From positions 1 through 64,000 of the forward strand of contig MGQB01000020.1 of NCBI GenBank assembly GCA_001797675.1: a stretch of DNA of 64,000 nt, written 5' to 3'. This stretch comes from Deltaproteobacteria bacterium RBG_13_43_22. Lineage in GTDB: Bacteria > Desulfobacterota > RBG-13-43-22. A program made the position numbers and the translations under genes. Positions 17,414 to 24,675 of this stretch are shown here, piece by piece. Below the pieces are notes generated by a model that saw nothing but the letters and a program-made list of their open reading frames with translations, did no database searches and was not told the origin of the DNA. Every line of letters begins with the position of its first letter. Positions within the stretch are counted from its first letter, which is position 1.

Positions 17414-18201
17414 ACATTGACCATGCTTTTAAGACGGCCTCGGAGGCTGTATTGGAGGCAGGCCGGATCTTGAAAAAAGGATTTCGAAAAAAGAAATCTT
17501 ATCAAAAAAAAGGGGCGATCGATCTGGTCACCGAATGGGATTTCAAGTTCCAGGAAACGGTGATTTCCAAACTCAAGATCCATTTTCCGGATTCTGATTT
17601 TCTGGTTGAAGAATCCGGGATTGAACGTCGTGTTTCCCCTTATTGCTGGGTCCTGGATCCCTTGGATGGAACCACCAATTTCGTTCACGGTTTCCCCTTT
17701 TTTTGTATTTCCCTGGCCTTGACCTTTGAGTATTCCCCCCTCCTGGGAATCGTCTACAACCCGGAACGTGAAGAAACTTACTGGGCCTTAAGAGGAAAAG
17801 GGGCTTTTTACAACGGCCGTCCTATTCGGGTATCGTCGATGACCAGGGTTTCTCAAGGTCTTCTGGCCACCGGATTTCCCTATAATATCAGAAAAACCCA
17901 TCAGTCGGTCCTGAAGCGATTTGAACGGGTGATTATTCGGGCCCAAGGGATACGCCGGGCCGGTTCGGCGGCTATGGACCTTTGTCTGGTGGCTCGAGGG
18001 GTGTTGGAGGGTTTTTGGGAATCCTATCTGAAGCCCTGGGATACGGCCGCCGGTGTACTTATTGTGGAAGAAGCCGGGGGGCAAGTTTCGGATTTTTCCG
18101 GTCACCCTTTCCATATCCACAAAAAGCAGATACTGGCCACCAATGGACTGATTCATCAGGAAATGATAGAGATCCTGCAATCCAGGAAGAGGCTTGGTTA
18201 A
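17410..18201 (+). CDS. suhB: Inositol monophosphatase family protein (SuhB-like)
   Basis: A 263-residue Mg-dependent phosphatase of the IMPase/FBPase superfamily. Metal and catalytic residues are present: the EE pair (VEESG, about 58-62), DPLDGTTNFVHG (about 81-92) and the distal KPWDTAAGVLIVEEAGG. It hydrolyses inositol-1-phosphate or related sugar phosphates; SuhB members also act in rRNA antitermination, but the sequence cannot decide. The start is a TTG overlapping the mreB stop codon, which implies translational coupling. No competing ATG exists close by. Confidence 0.88.
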   Translation: MNIDHAFKTASEAVLEAGRILKKGFRKKKSYQKKGAIDLVTEWDFKFQETVISKLKIHFPDSDFLVEESGIERRVSPYCWVLDPLDGTTNFVHGFPFFCISLALTFEYSPLLGIVYNPEREETYWALRGKGAFYNGRPIRVSSMTRVSQGLLATGFPYNIRKTHQSVLKRFERVIIRAQGIRRAGSAAMDLCLVARGVLEGFWESYLKPWDTAAGVLIVEEAGGQVSDFSGHPFHIHKKQILATNGLIHQEMIEILQSRKRLG

Positions 18202-18515
18202 AATTCTTCTCAGAACCGACCCGGTAACCAAAGTAGATGTATATTCGGTGAGTTTTCCGGTCTCTAAGACTTTGAAGGGGATTCCGATTCAGAAAATTAT
18301 AAAGTAATGTAAAAACAATTAGTTAAACAATAAATAGTTTTTCTTTCCCCGGTCCTTTTTTATCTGGACAAATGCCCCCCCTTAGGCTATGATCATAATC
18401 ACGCAACGCTTTTCCTTAAAGACTTCGCTCTAACTCTTCTATTTTTTTAAGGAATTCCCCGGTGTTGGTCAATGGTTGATCCCTTTATGCCGCAGGGTTT
18501 TTTAAGGAGGCATAT
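18202..18515. other. Intergenic stretch, no gene recognised
   Basis: About 310 bases, AT-rich, between the SuhB-like gene and the small cysteine protein. It should carry the terminator of the former and the promoter of the latter. A short minus-strand frame (about 18416-18470) reads like a coiled-coil tail but is closed by stops and was not called. Confidence 0.45.
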
Positions 18516-18719
18516 ATGCAGAAGCTTTTTACCGCCCAACAATTACGTGGCCGTTTTGATTGTTTCAGCCAGTTTAACCGGATTGATTCGATCTGCCTGA
18601 AATATTGCGCCCTCAATATCCGCTGTGCCCTGGCCAAAAAACAATGGTTTGATCTGGAGATGGTCGACGACTATTATCCTACCGTTATTCCAGCAGATCC
18701 TGATTATGGACTGGAATAA
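18516..18719 (+). CDS. Small cysteine-motif protein of unknown function
   Basis: A 67-residue soluble protein with a very strong ribosome-binding site (AAGGAGG, eight bases before ATG). Cysteines at 16, 27, 31 and 37 form C-x10-C-x3-C-x5-C, in a stretch reading DSICLKYCALNIRCA. Such spacing could bind a metal or an iron-sulfur cluster. The pattern is one I associate with small conserved proteins in Deltaproteobacteria, but I cannot name a family. Its 3' end overlaps the convergent DUF167 gene by 35 bases. The clear initiation site and motif argue that it is real. Confidence 0.6.
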   Translation: MQKLFTAQQLRGRFDCFSQFNRIDSICLKYCALNIRCALAKKQWFDLEMVDDYYPTVIPADPDYGLE

Positions 18720-19047
18720 GGGACAGACATTTTTCCAAAGTCAGACCTTTCAGCAGAAAAACCTTTGAACGGGATTTCCCTCCTTTAAGCAGGACGACCT
18801 CGGACCTCTTCAATCCAAACCACCGGGCTAAAAAGGAAAGACAACTTTGGTTGGCCGCTCCCTCCACCGGAGGGGACTGAACCATTAACTTCAATTCTTG
18901 GCTGTGAAAACCCGCCCAAGTTGTTTTTCTAGCCCCAGGCTGGACCCGAATATTGATGACGGTTCCTTCTGAAATGGGCTTCAAGCAGAAGGGGAGAGGT
19001 GCAGGGAAGGAAACTGTATTAATTGGATCTTTATGGTCCTTGTTCAC
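18685..19047 (-). CDS. DUF167/YggU family protein
   Basis: A 120-residue UPF0235 protein. The core runs from INIRVQPGARKTTWAG (about 31-46) through LKLMVQSPPVEGAANQSCLSFLARWFGLKRSEVVLLKGGKSRSK, the family's hallmark. Its function is unknown; it commonly sits beside a yggT gene, as it does here, where the two overlap by four bases. The first ~25 residues precede the domain, so a later start is possible. The protein is predicted cytoplasmic. Confidence 0.88.
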   Translation of the reverse strand: MNKDHKDPINTVSFPAPLPFCLKPISEGTVINIRVQPGARKTTWAGFHSQELKLMVQSPPVEGAANQSCLSFLARWFGLKRSEVVLLKGGKSRSKVFLLKGLTLEKCLSLIPVHNQDLLE

Positions 19048-19340
19048 ATTCGATAACCCAGTTGAATCAGACTTTTTACTAAAAATTCCTGTAAAAAGAA
19101 AACCGCCAGCAAAACCAGAAGGGGAGAAAAATCGAATCCACCCCAGGACACCGGCAGATAACGACGAATGGGCCTTAACACCGGCTCGGTAACCGAATAA
19201 AGGAAGCGGACGATGGGGTTGAAGGGATCAGGTCGAACCCAGGAGATAATCGCCTGGGCAATGATGATCCAGGTATAGATTGTAAAAATTATATCTAAAA
19301 TTTTGGCAACGGCTATCAGTAAATTCCCAAATACAAACAT
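19044..19340 (-). CDS. yggT: YggT family membrane protein
   Basis: A small integral membrane protein with two YggT repeats: an N-terminal hydrophobic helix (LLIAVAKILDIIFTIYTWIII), the conserved SWVRPDPFNPIVRFLYSVTEPVLRPIRRYLP loop and a second membrane helix (FSPLLVLLAVFFLQEFLV). I chose the ATG at 19340 (98 residues), which follows a G-rich site. A GTG at 19367 adds nine charged residues. Members affect division, osmotic adaptation or thylakoid shape, depending on the organism; the exact role here is unknown. The gene is upstream of and overlaps the DUF167 gene. Confidence 0.88.
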   Translation of the reverse strand: MFVFGNLLIAVAKILDIIFTIYTWIIIAQAIISWVRPDPFNPIVRFLYSVTEPVLRPIRRYLPVSWGGFDFSPLLVLLAVFFLQEFLVKSLIQLGYRM

Positions 19341-19466
19341 ATCAAAGGCCCCCCGTATTTTTTTCACCTATAAAAGAAAAAATAACACACCTTGAAAAGC
19401 GTTTCAAGAACAATAAGTGCCTATTAAAATTGAATTTCTTTATTTTTTTCTACCTCATTGATTTTC

Positions 19467-19495
19467 TTGAATTTGAAGCCGTTTTTTAGTATGGT
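19467..19495 (+). promoter_or_regulatory. Sigma-70-type promoter for tRNA-Arg
   Basis: TTGAAT and TATGGT separated by exactly 17 bases, ending about ten bases before the tRNA 5' end. The pst genes follow the tRNA by 58 bases, so readthrough could also transcribe them. Confidence 0.55.
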
Positions 19496-19505
19496 GACTT
19501 TGCGT

Positions 19506-19582
19506 GCGCCCGTAGCTCAGTCGGATAGAGCGTCGGACTTCGAATCCGCAGGCCGCCCGTTCGAGTCGGGCCGGGCGCACCA
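19506..19582 (+). tRNA. tRNA-Arg(TCG)
   Basis: A complete 77-base tRNA with encoded CCA. The acceptor arms are GCGCCCG / CGGGCGC, the T arm GCCCG-TTCGAGT-CGGGC, and the anticodon loop CTTCGAA gives anticodon TCG (reads CGA). The top pair of the anticodon stem is a T-C mismatch, a minor oddity. Confidence 0.95.
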
Positions 19583-19640
19583 GAAATTTATAGGTCTTTT
19601 GCCTCAATTTCGAGGTGGTTGCAAGAAAAGGTCTTTTTTA

Positions 19641-20447
19641 ATGCGCTTTAATCAGTTCCGGCTTGGGGTAACTTTATTTTTATGCTTAATGGCCTTAAGC
19701 TGTTCTTCAAAAAATTTTACCCATTCACAAGCCTTAACGATTGCCGGTTCCACATCCGTCCAACCATTCGCTGAGAAATTGGCGGAAATCTATATGGATA
19801 TCAATCCCAAGCTAATTATCAATGTCCAAGGTGGGGGGTCGACCGCCGGGATCAAGGCCTGCCGGGAAAAAGTCGCCCAAATCGGCACTTCTTCCAGAGA
19901 GCTCCATCCCAATGAAGGAGACTTAACTAAAATAATTATTGCCAAAGATGGGATCGCTGTTATTGTCCACCCCCAAAATCCGGTAAATGATATTTCGATT
20001 GAACAGCTTCGGGGTATTTTTTCCGGTAAAATTCGCTCCTGGTCCCGCTTAGGCTGGGTGGACAAACCGATCTATTTTGTCAACCGGGAAGAAGGTTCAG
20101 GGACTCGAGATGCCTTTGAAAGTCTGGTTATGAAAAAAGGGGAGATTTCCGATGAAGCCCTGGTCCAGGACTCCAACGGTTCAGTCCGGGAAATCATTGC
20201 TAATAACCCCCAAGCCATCGGCTATATTTCCTTTGGTATCCTCAACCATCAAGTGAAGGCCTTAGCCGTCAACTCGGTCATCCCCAATTTGACCACTATC
20301 AAAAACAATCAATACACTCTGACCAGGCCATTCATCTTCGTCCTTCCCAGTCAGCCCACGCCCCTGGCTTCTCAGTTTGTTGATTTTGTTTTGAGCCAAG
20401 AGGGTCAGCAAATTCTGGAAAAAGAAGGTTTAGTGGGATTCCAATAA
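19641..20447 (+). CDS. pstS: Phosphate ABC transporter substrate-binding protein
   Basis: A 268-residue periplasmic phosphate-binding protein. It starts at the ATG at 19641, 58 bases after the tRNA; longer frames through the tRNA are spurious. An N-terminal hydrophobic segment ending MALSC suggests a lipoprotein anchored in the membrane. Phosphate-loop motifs typical of the family are clear: AGSTSVQPFAEKL, QGGGSTAGIKA, GTSSRELHPNE and NREEGSGTRDAFE. It captures inorganic phosphate for the PstCA channel. The stop is one base before the pstC start, so the genes are translationally coupled. No obvious Pho box was recognised. Confidence 0.93.
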   Translation: MRFNQFRLGVTLFLCLMALSCSSKNFTHSQALTIAGSTSVQPFAEKLAEIYMDINPKLIINVQGGGSTAGIKACREKVAQIGTSSRELHPNEGDLTKIIIAKDGIAVIVHPQNPVNDISIEQLRGIFSGKIRSWSRLGWVDKPIYFVNREEGSGTRDAFESLVMKKGEISDEALVQDSNGSVREIIANNPQAIGYISFGILNHQVKALAVNSVIPNLTTIKNNQYTLTRPFIFVLPSQPTPLASQFVDFVLSQEGQQILEKEGLVGFQ

Positions 20448-20448
20448 G

Positions 20449-21285
20449 ATGAAAGAAAAGATCATCGAAAAAATTCTTACTCTTTTGGCATTCTCCGCTA
20501 TCGGGGTCCTTTTACTCATTACGGTTTTCATTTTTAAGGAAGGGCTTCCCGTCATCTTAAAAGCGGGGATAAAAGATTTCCTGTTCAGTGCCAAATGGGC
20601 TCCGACCAAAGGCCATTTCGGGATTTTGGCCATGATTATCTCCTCCCTGGCCGTGACTTTCGGATCCATCGTTATGGGAGTACCCTTGGCCCTGGCCTGT
20701 GCCGTTACCCTGGCGGAGTTCTGTCCTCCCCGCTTGCTGGTCTTCTTGAAACCGACTATTGAACTCTTGGCCGGCATCCCTTCGGTGGTGTTCGGATTTT
20801 TAGGGGTCATTTTATTGGTCCCGATCATCCGTGAATATCTGGGTGGACCAGGTTTATCCCTTTTAGCCGCTTCGATTATTTTGGCCATTATGATCCTCCC
20901 GACCATTACCAGTATTTCCATCGACGCCATTCAAGCGGTTCCTCTGTTATATAAAGAAGGGGCTCTGGCTATGGGGGCCACCCACTGGCAGGCCATTTGG
21001 CTGGTCATTCTTCCGGCTGCCCGGTCTGGGGTGGTGACGGCCATCATCCTGGGTATGGCCCGGGCCATCGGTGAAACCATGGCTGTGATTATGGTGGCCG
21101 GAAATGCCCTAAAGATACCCAGTTCCCTGTTGGATCCGGTGCGAACCCTGACCAGCACCATTGCCCTGGAGATGGGTTATTCCGCAGGGGATCATCGGAC
21201 GGCCCTTTTTGCCGCCGGGATGATCCTTTTTATTTTTATTATGGCCCTGACCATCTTGGCTAATCTCCTCATGCGGAAAAAATGA
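20449..21285 (+). CDS. pstC: Phosphate ABC transporter permease PstC
   Basis: A 278-residue inner-membrane permease with about six hydrophobic helices. The cytoplasmic EAA-type loop that docks on the ATPase is seen around EGALAMGATHWQAIWLVILPAARSG (about 171-195). The MARAIGETMAVIMVAGN stretch (about 204-220) is a PstC hallmark. Together with PstA it forms the phosphate channel. It overlaps pstA by four bases. Confidence 0.93.
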   Translation: MKEKIIEKILTLLAFSAIGVLLLITVFIFKEGLPVILKAGIKDFLFSAKWAPTKGHFGILAMIISSLAVTFGSIVMGVPLALACAVTLAEFCPPRLLVFLKPTIELLAGIPSVVFGFLGVILLVPIIREYLGGPGLSLLAASIILAIMILPTITSISIDAIQAVPLLYKEGALAMGATHWQAIWLVILPAARSGVVTAIILGMARAIGETMAVIMVAGNALKIPSSLLDPVRTLTSTIALEMGYSAGDHRTALFAAGMILFIFIMALTILANLLMRKK

Positions 21286-22121
21286 TGCGTCTTAATCCCA
21301 TTTTGAGCCAAAAAATCATCAAAACCCTGCTTTGGATCCTAACCGGTTCAACCATCGGGATCCTGTTTTTTATTATCATTTATATCTTTATTAAAGGGCT
21401 TCCACAACTTTCCTGGACCTTTCTTTCCACCAATCCGGTCGATATGGGACGCTCGGGTGGAATTTTGGCCACCATCGTCAGTACCGTCTATCTCATCGGG
21501 ATCGCCCTTTTCTTCGCCACCCCCCTGGGACTTGGAACGGCCATTTATCTGACCGAATACACACGGGAAGGCCTGATTACCAAAATCATCCGTTTCGGTA
21601 CCGAATCCCTGGCAGGTATCCCGTCTATTATTCTGGGGCTTTTCGGATTTGCCATCTTTGTCATAGCTTTTGGTTGGGGATGGAGTTTGCTTTCAGGCGG
21701 TCTGACCCTTTCGGCCATGCTGCTTCCGACGATCATTCGGACTTCGGAGGAATCGATCTTATCAGTCCCTCAAGAATATCGAGAAGTGGCCTTCTCCCTG
21801 GGAGTGGGTAAGTGGAAGACCATTACCCGTGTGGTCTTGCCTGCGGCTCTCCCTGGGATTGTGACCGGTATTGTTTTGAGTATCGCCCGTTCTGTTGGTG
21901 AAACGGCGGTCATTATCTTTACCGCCGGTTCTTCCCTGCGGTTTCCGAGTTCCATTTTTGAATCCGGTCGAACCTTGGCCGTCCATTTTTATATTTTGGC
22001 CCGGGAAGGGATCTCCATGCCTATGGCTTACGGAACAGCAGCCATCCTGGTTCTGCTCATATTGATTATCAACATCAGTGCCTATATGACCATGCGGTTT
22101 TTAATGAAAAGATACTCATGA
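21282..22121 (+). CDS. pstA: Phosphate ABC transporter permease PstA
   Basis: A 279-residue permease partner of PstC with about six transmembrane helices. Family motifs include the LAGIPSIILGLFGF segment (near 108-121), the coupling loop EYREVAFSLGVGKWKTITRVVLPAALPG (about 165-192), and SIARSVGETAVIIFTAGSS. The start ATG overlaps the pstC stop codon. A 41-base gap with a GCGAATTGTGGATTGTGGAT word, resembling half of the local repeat hairpins, separates it from the first pstB. Confidence 0.93.
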   Translation: MMRLNPILSQKIIKTLLWILTGSTIGILFFIIIYIFIKGLPQLSWTFLSTNPVDMGRSGGILATIVSTVYLIGIALFFATPLGLGTAIYLTEYTREGLITKIIRFGTESLAGIPSIILGLFGFAIFVIAFGWGWSLLSGGLTLSAMLLPTIIRTSEESILSVPQEYREVAFSLGVGKWKTITRVVLPAALPGIVTGIVLSIARSVGETAVIIFTAGSSLRFPSSIFESGRTLAVHFYILAREGISMPMAYGTAAILVLLILIINISAYMTMRFLMKRYS

Positions 22122-22162
22122 TTTCGATTGCGAATTGTGGATTGTGGATATCGGGGTAAAAA

Positions 22163-22930
22163 GTGACAAATTTTGATCAGAATAAAATTCAAATCAAAGA
22201 CCTGACGGTTATGTACGGCCAGGAATTCTCCCTTCAATCCATCTCCCTGGCCATCCCTAAAAGTCAAATCACCGGGATCATGGGGCCTTCCAATAGCGGG
22301 AAAACCACCTTGTTGCGTATTTTGAATCGCTTAACCGATTTGATCCCCGATATATTAATCCGGGGGCAGGTCTTGTTGGATGGGGTCGACATCCTGATGC
22401 CCCATTACAATGTCAATCTTCTGCGTGCCCGGGTGGGCATGGTCTTTGCCAAACCGATCCCTTTGCCCCGTTCCATTTATGAAAATTTAACCTTTGGCCC
22501 CCGGATGCACGGTGTAAAAGACCGGCGTATCCTGGATGAGCGGGTGGAACAGAGCCTTCAAGCCGCCATCTTGTGGGACGAAGTGAAAGACCGTCTTTTT
22601 GAATCGGCCCTGAAGCTTTCCGGTGGCCAGCAGCAACGCCTCTGTATAGCTCGGACCCTGGCTATGCAATCCGAGGTCATTCTTCTGGATGAACCGACTT
22701 CCGGCCTGGACCCGATCTCTACGGCCAAGATTGAGGAAGCCTTGCGCAACCTTAAGAAGGACTATACCATTATTCTGGTCAGCAACAATACCAAACAGAT
22801 TGCCCGTATTTCCGATAGGGTGGCCTTTTTCCTGATGGGGGATTTGATTGAATACGGGCCCCCGGACATGCTTTTTACCAACCCGTCCGATAAGCGGACT
22901 GAAGATTATGTTTCAGGAAGATTCGGTTAA
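22163..22930 (+). CDS. pstB1: PstB-like ATPase 1, with degenerate Q-loop and H-loop
   Basis: A 255-residue ABC ATPase of the PstB family, started by GTG. Walker A is GPSNSGKT (41-48), the signature LSGGQ is intact (152-156), and Walker B with catalytic Glu reads VILLDEP. Two key residues are changed: the Q-loop reads VFAKP, with Ala96 where PstB has Gln, and the H-loop reads VSNNTKQ, with Asn208 in place of the switch His. It should still bind ATP and offer a functional signature to a partner, but its own catalytic half-site looks impaired. The tandem partner pstB2, 12 bases downstream, shows the complementary defect. Heterodimer formation is inference. Confidence 0.9.
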   Translation: MTNFDQNKIQIKDLTVMYGQEFSLQSISLAIPKSQITGIMGPSNSGKTTLLRILNRLTDLIPDILIRGQVLLDGVDILMPHYNVNLLRARVGMVFAKPIPLPRSIYENLTFGPRMHGVKDRRILDERVEQSLQAAILWDEVKDRLFESALKLSGGQQQRLCIARTLAMQSEVILLDEPTSGLDPISTAKIEEALRNLKKDYTIILVSNNTKQIARISDRVAFFLMGDLIEYGPPDMLFTNPSDKRTEDYVSGRFG

Positions 22931-22942
22931 AGGGGAGGAAAC

Positions 22943-23701
22943 TTGCCAGCCATTGCCATTAATAATCTGGACTTGTATTACGGTTCTTTTCAAGCCTTAA
23001 AAGGGATTACTTCCTTTTTTAAGGAAAAAACCATAACTGCCTTGATTGGTCCGTCGGGATGCGGGAAATCCACCCTGCTTCGTTGTCTGAACCGAATGAA
23101 CGATCTCATTGATGGAATTCGGATTGAAGGGCAGGTTCTCATCGGGGACAAAGACATTTATGCCCCGGGAACCGATTTAATTCAACTTCGGAAGGAAGTG
23201 GGTATGGTTTTCCAACGACCCAACCCTTTTCCCCTCTCTATCCTGGAAAATGTCATTTTCGGCCTTAAGATCCACGGCCAGCTCCCTTCAGAAAAAAAGA
23301 AGTGGGAGAAAATTGCCTTCAGGGCCTTATCCGCGGTAGGCCTCTGGGAAACCTTAAAAGACAGACTGAAAGAATCGGCTTTAAGTTTAACCCTCGAGCA
23401 GCAACAACGGGTCTGCATTGCCCGTATTGTGGCCTTGCAATCCCGTATCGTCCTGATGGACGAGCCTTGCTCGGCCCTGGATCCGATGGCCACGGAAAAG
23501 ATCGAAAGCCTGATGCTGAACCTTAAGGAAAACTTTACCATCGTTATCGTTACCCACAACATGCAGCAAGCCGCCCGGATCTCCGAAGAAACCGGTTTTA
23601 TGCTCCTGGGGGACCTGATCGAATTCGGGCCCACCGGGCAGATCTTCACCAAGCCCCAGGATGACCGGACTAATGATTATATCACTGGACGGTATGGATG
23701 A
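22943..23701 (+). CDS. pstB2: PstB-like ATPase 2, with degenerate signature motif
   Basis: A 252-residue PstB-family ATPase starting with TTG behind GGGGAGG. Walker A GPSGCGKS, the Q-loop Gln91 (VFQRPNPFP), Walker B IVLMDEP and the H-loop His205 (VTHNMQQ) are all canonical. The ABC signature, normally LSGGQ, reads LTLEQ (149-153), losing the serine and both glycines that contact the ATP gamma-phosphate of the opposite subunit. It thus carries a good catalytic half-site but a poor signature. Nothing in the sequence suggests a frameshift or pseudogene, and both ends align with typical PstB. No phoU follows. Confidence 0.9.
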   Translation: MPAIAINNLDLYYGSFQALKGITSFFKEKTITALIGPSGCGKSTLLRCLNRMNDLIDGIRIEGQVLIGDKDIYAPGTDLIQLRKEVGMVFQRPNPFPLSILENVIFGLKIHGQLPSEKKKWEKIAFRALSAVGLWETLKDRLKESALSLTLEQQQRVCIARIVALQSRIVLMDEPCSALDPMATEKIESLMLNLKENFTIVIVTHNMQQAARISEETGFMLLGDLIEFGPTGQIFTKPQDDRTNDYITGRYG

Positions 23702-23761
23702 AAAAGCAGGCACCTGCGTGCAGGCAGGGGCAATAGGAATGAAGTTAGGCCATCTTTTGAG

Positions 23762-24065
23762 CTAAAGCTCCTTGACTATAGCCCATCGTCTATCCCTTCG
23801 TTCAATTTTCTTTTGAAAAGAGATCATGCCTTCAAGGCCCATTGATAAAAGGGGATAACAGTTATATTGGATTCTCTCCTTTTTCTTCCTTTTAAGATGC
23901 AGGAACACCGCATTTTCCAATAACTTTCCTTTATCCGGTGAAAATTTAAAAGCCACGGCATTTTGAATTCCATTCTAAATGCGCTTCTCTAATATGGCCG
24001 GTACCCAGATCTTTTTCCCAAAATATCCAGAGGTCCAAGGTCTCAACGATTTGATCTTTATTCAT
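23762..24065 (-). pseudogene. Remnant of an AAA/DUF4143-type ATPase gene
   Basis: Minus-strand debris. From the ATG at 24065, behind an AGGAAAGG site, 39 codons read like the N-terminus of the AAA_14/DUF4143 ATPase family (MNKDQIVETLDLWIFWEKDL) before a stop. Directly after, in another frame, a stretch reading FKFSPDKGKLLENAVFLHLKRKKKE matches the typical C-terminal part of the same family. The central ATPase core is missing, so an internal deletion plus a frameshift broke the gene. The tail after about 23850 no longer resembles the family. Confidence 0.6.
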
Positions 24066-24215
24066 GGCCGGACCTTTCCTTGTTTTGGCTTATTCATCGG
24101 ACAATAAATTAATATATTATCCGACATGGAACTACTGAAGGAGAATAAGTCAATTCAGAACGAACGTTCCATTTACATCCCCCGACTCACTTTATTTAAG
24201 GATTGTATTTTTTTC

Positions 24216-24267
24216 TTGACATTAGTGTTTTAGTACTATATTGTATAAGTTAAACAGTACAATAGTA
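24216..24267 (+). promoter_or_regulatory. Promoter and inverted-repeat operator of the GntR-slipin unit
   Basis: TTGACA (24216-24221) is followed 17 bases later by TATTGT (24239-24244). An inverted repeat, TACTATATTGTA (24234-24245) and TACAATAGTA (24258-24267), overlaps the -10 box and start region. The position suits autorepression by the GntR/YtrA-type regulator encoded 34 bases further on. Confidence 0.55.
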
Positions 24268-24300
24268 ATATGGAACATCAATGAAAAGAGGTGGTTATTA

Positions 24301-24666
24301 ATGATCGAGTTCAGATTAGATCCCAAAAGCGGGGTTCCCTTTTACAGGCAAGTCATTGATCAAATTCGCTATGGGATTGCGACAGGAAGCTTGCATGTCG
24401 GCGAACAACTGCCCACGGTGCGCTCTCTGGCCGTTGAACTCAAGGTAAATCTGAATACCATCAGCAAGGCTTACAAGGAATTGGAGATTCAGAACATTCT
24501 GGAGACGCAACAGGGGACAGGCACATTTATTGGAACGAGCAAAGTAAAAATTGACCGGGGTGAAAGCAAAAAAAAACTCGCCGACATCTGCAATGAGTTC
24601 TTAAGCATTGCCGCAACCTATGGGTTCACCACCGATGATGTGATCGAAGAAATTAAATCGAGATGA
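24301..24666 (+). CDS. GntR-family transcriptional regulator, YtrA subfamily
   Basis: A 121-residue regulator with an N-terminal winged helix (PFYRQVIDQIRYGIATGSLHVGEQLPTVRSLAVELKVNLNTISKAYKELE, about 14-63) and only a short helical tail of ~45 residues. That size marks the YtrA subfamily, which lacks a large ligand domain and usually represses its own operon. The start is the ATG at 24301 with GAGGTGG upstream; a longer frame from 24241 overlaps promoter DNA. The stop lies nine bases before the slipin start, so the two form an operon. The inducing signal is unknown; many YtrA members respond to membrane or cell-wall stress. Confidence 0.88.
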   Translation: MIEFRLDPKSGVPFYRQVIDQIRYGIATGSLHVGEQLPTVRSLAVELKVNLNTISKAYKELEIQNILETQQGTGTFIGTSKVKIDRGESKKKLADICNEFLSIAATYGFTTDDVIEEIKSR

Positions 24667-24675
24667 GGTAATCTG

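Noticed and set aside
18416-18480. A short minus-strand frame ending in a coiled-coil-like tail
   Set aside because: Only about 22 codons between stops and no start site. It may be a relic but cannot be supported.
19458-19640. An extended coding start for the phosphate-binding protein
   Set aside because: The frame runs through the tRNA-Arg gene. The ATG at 19641 starts a normal signal peptide.
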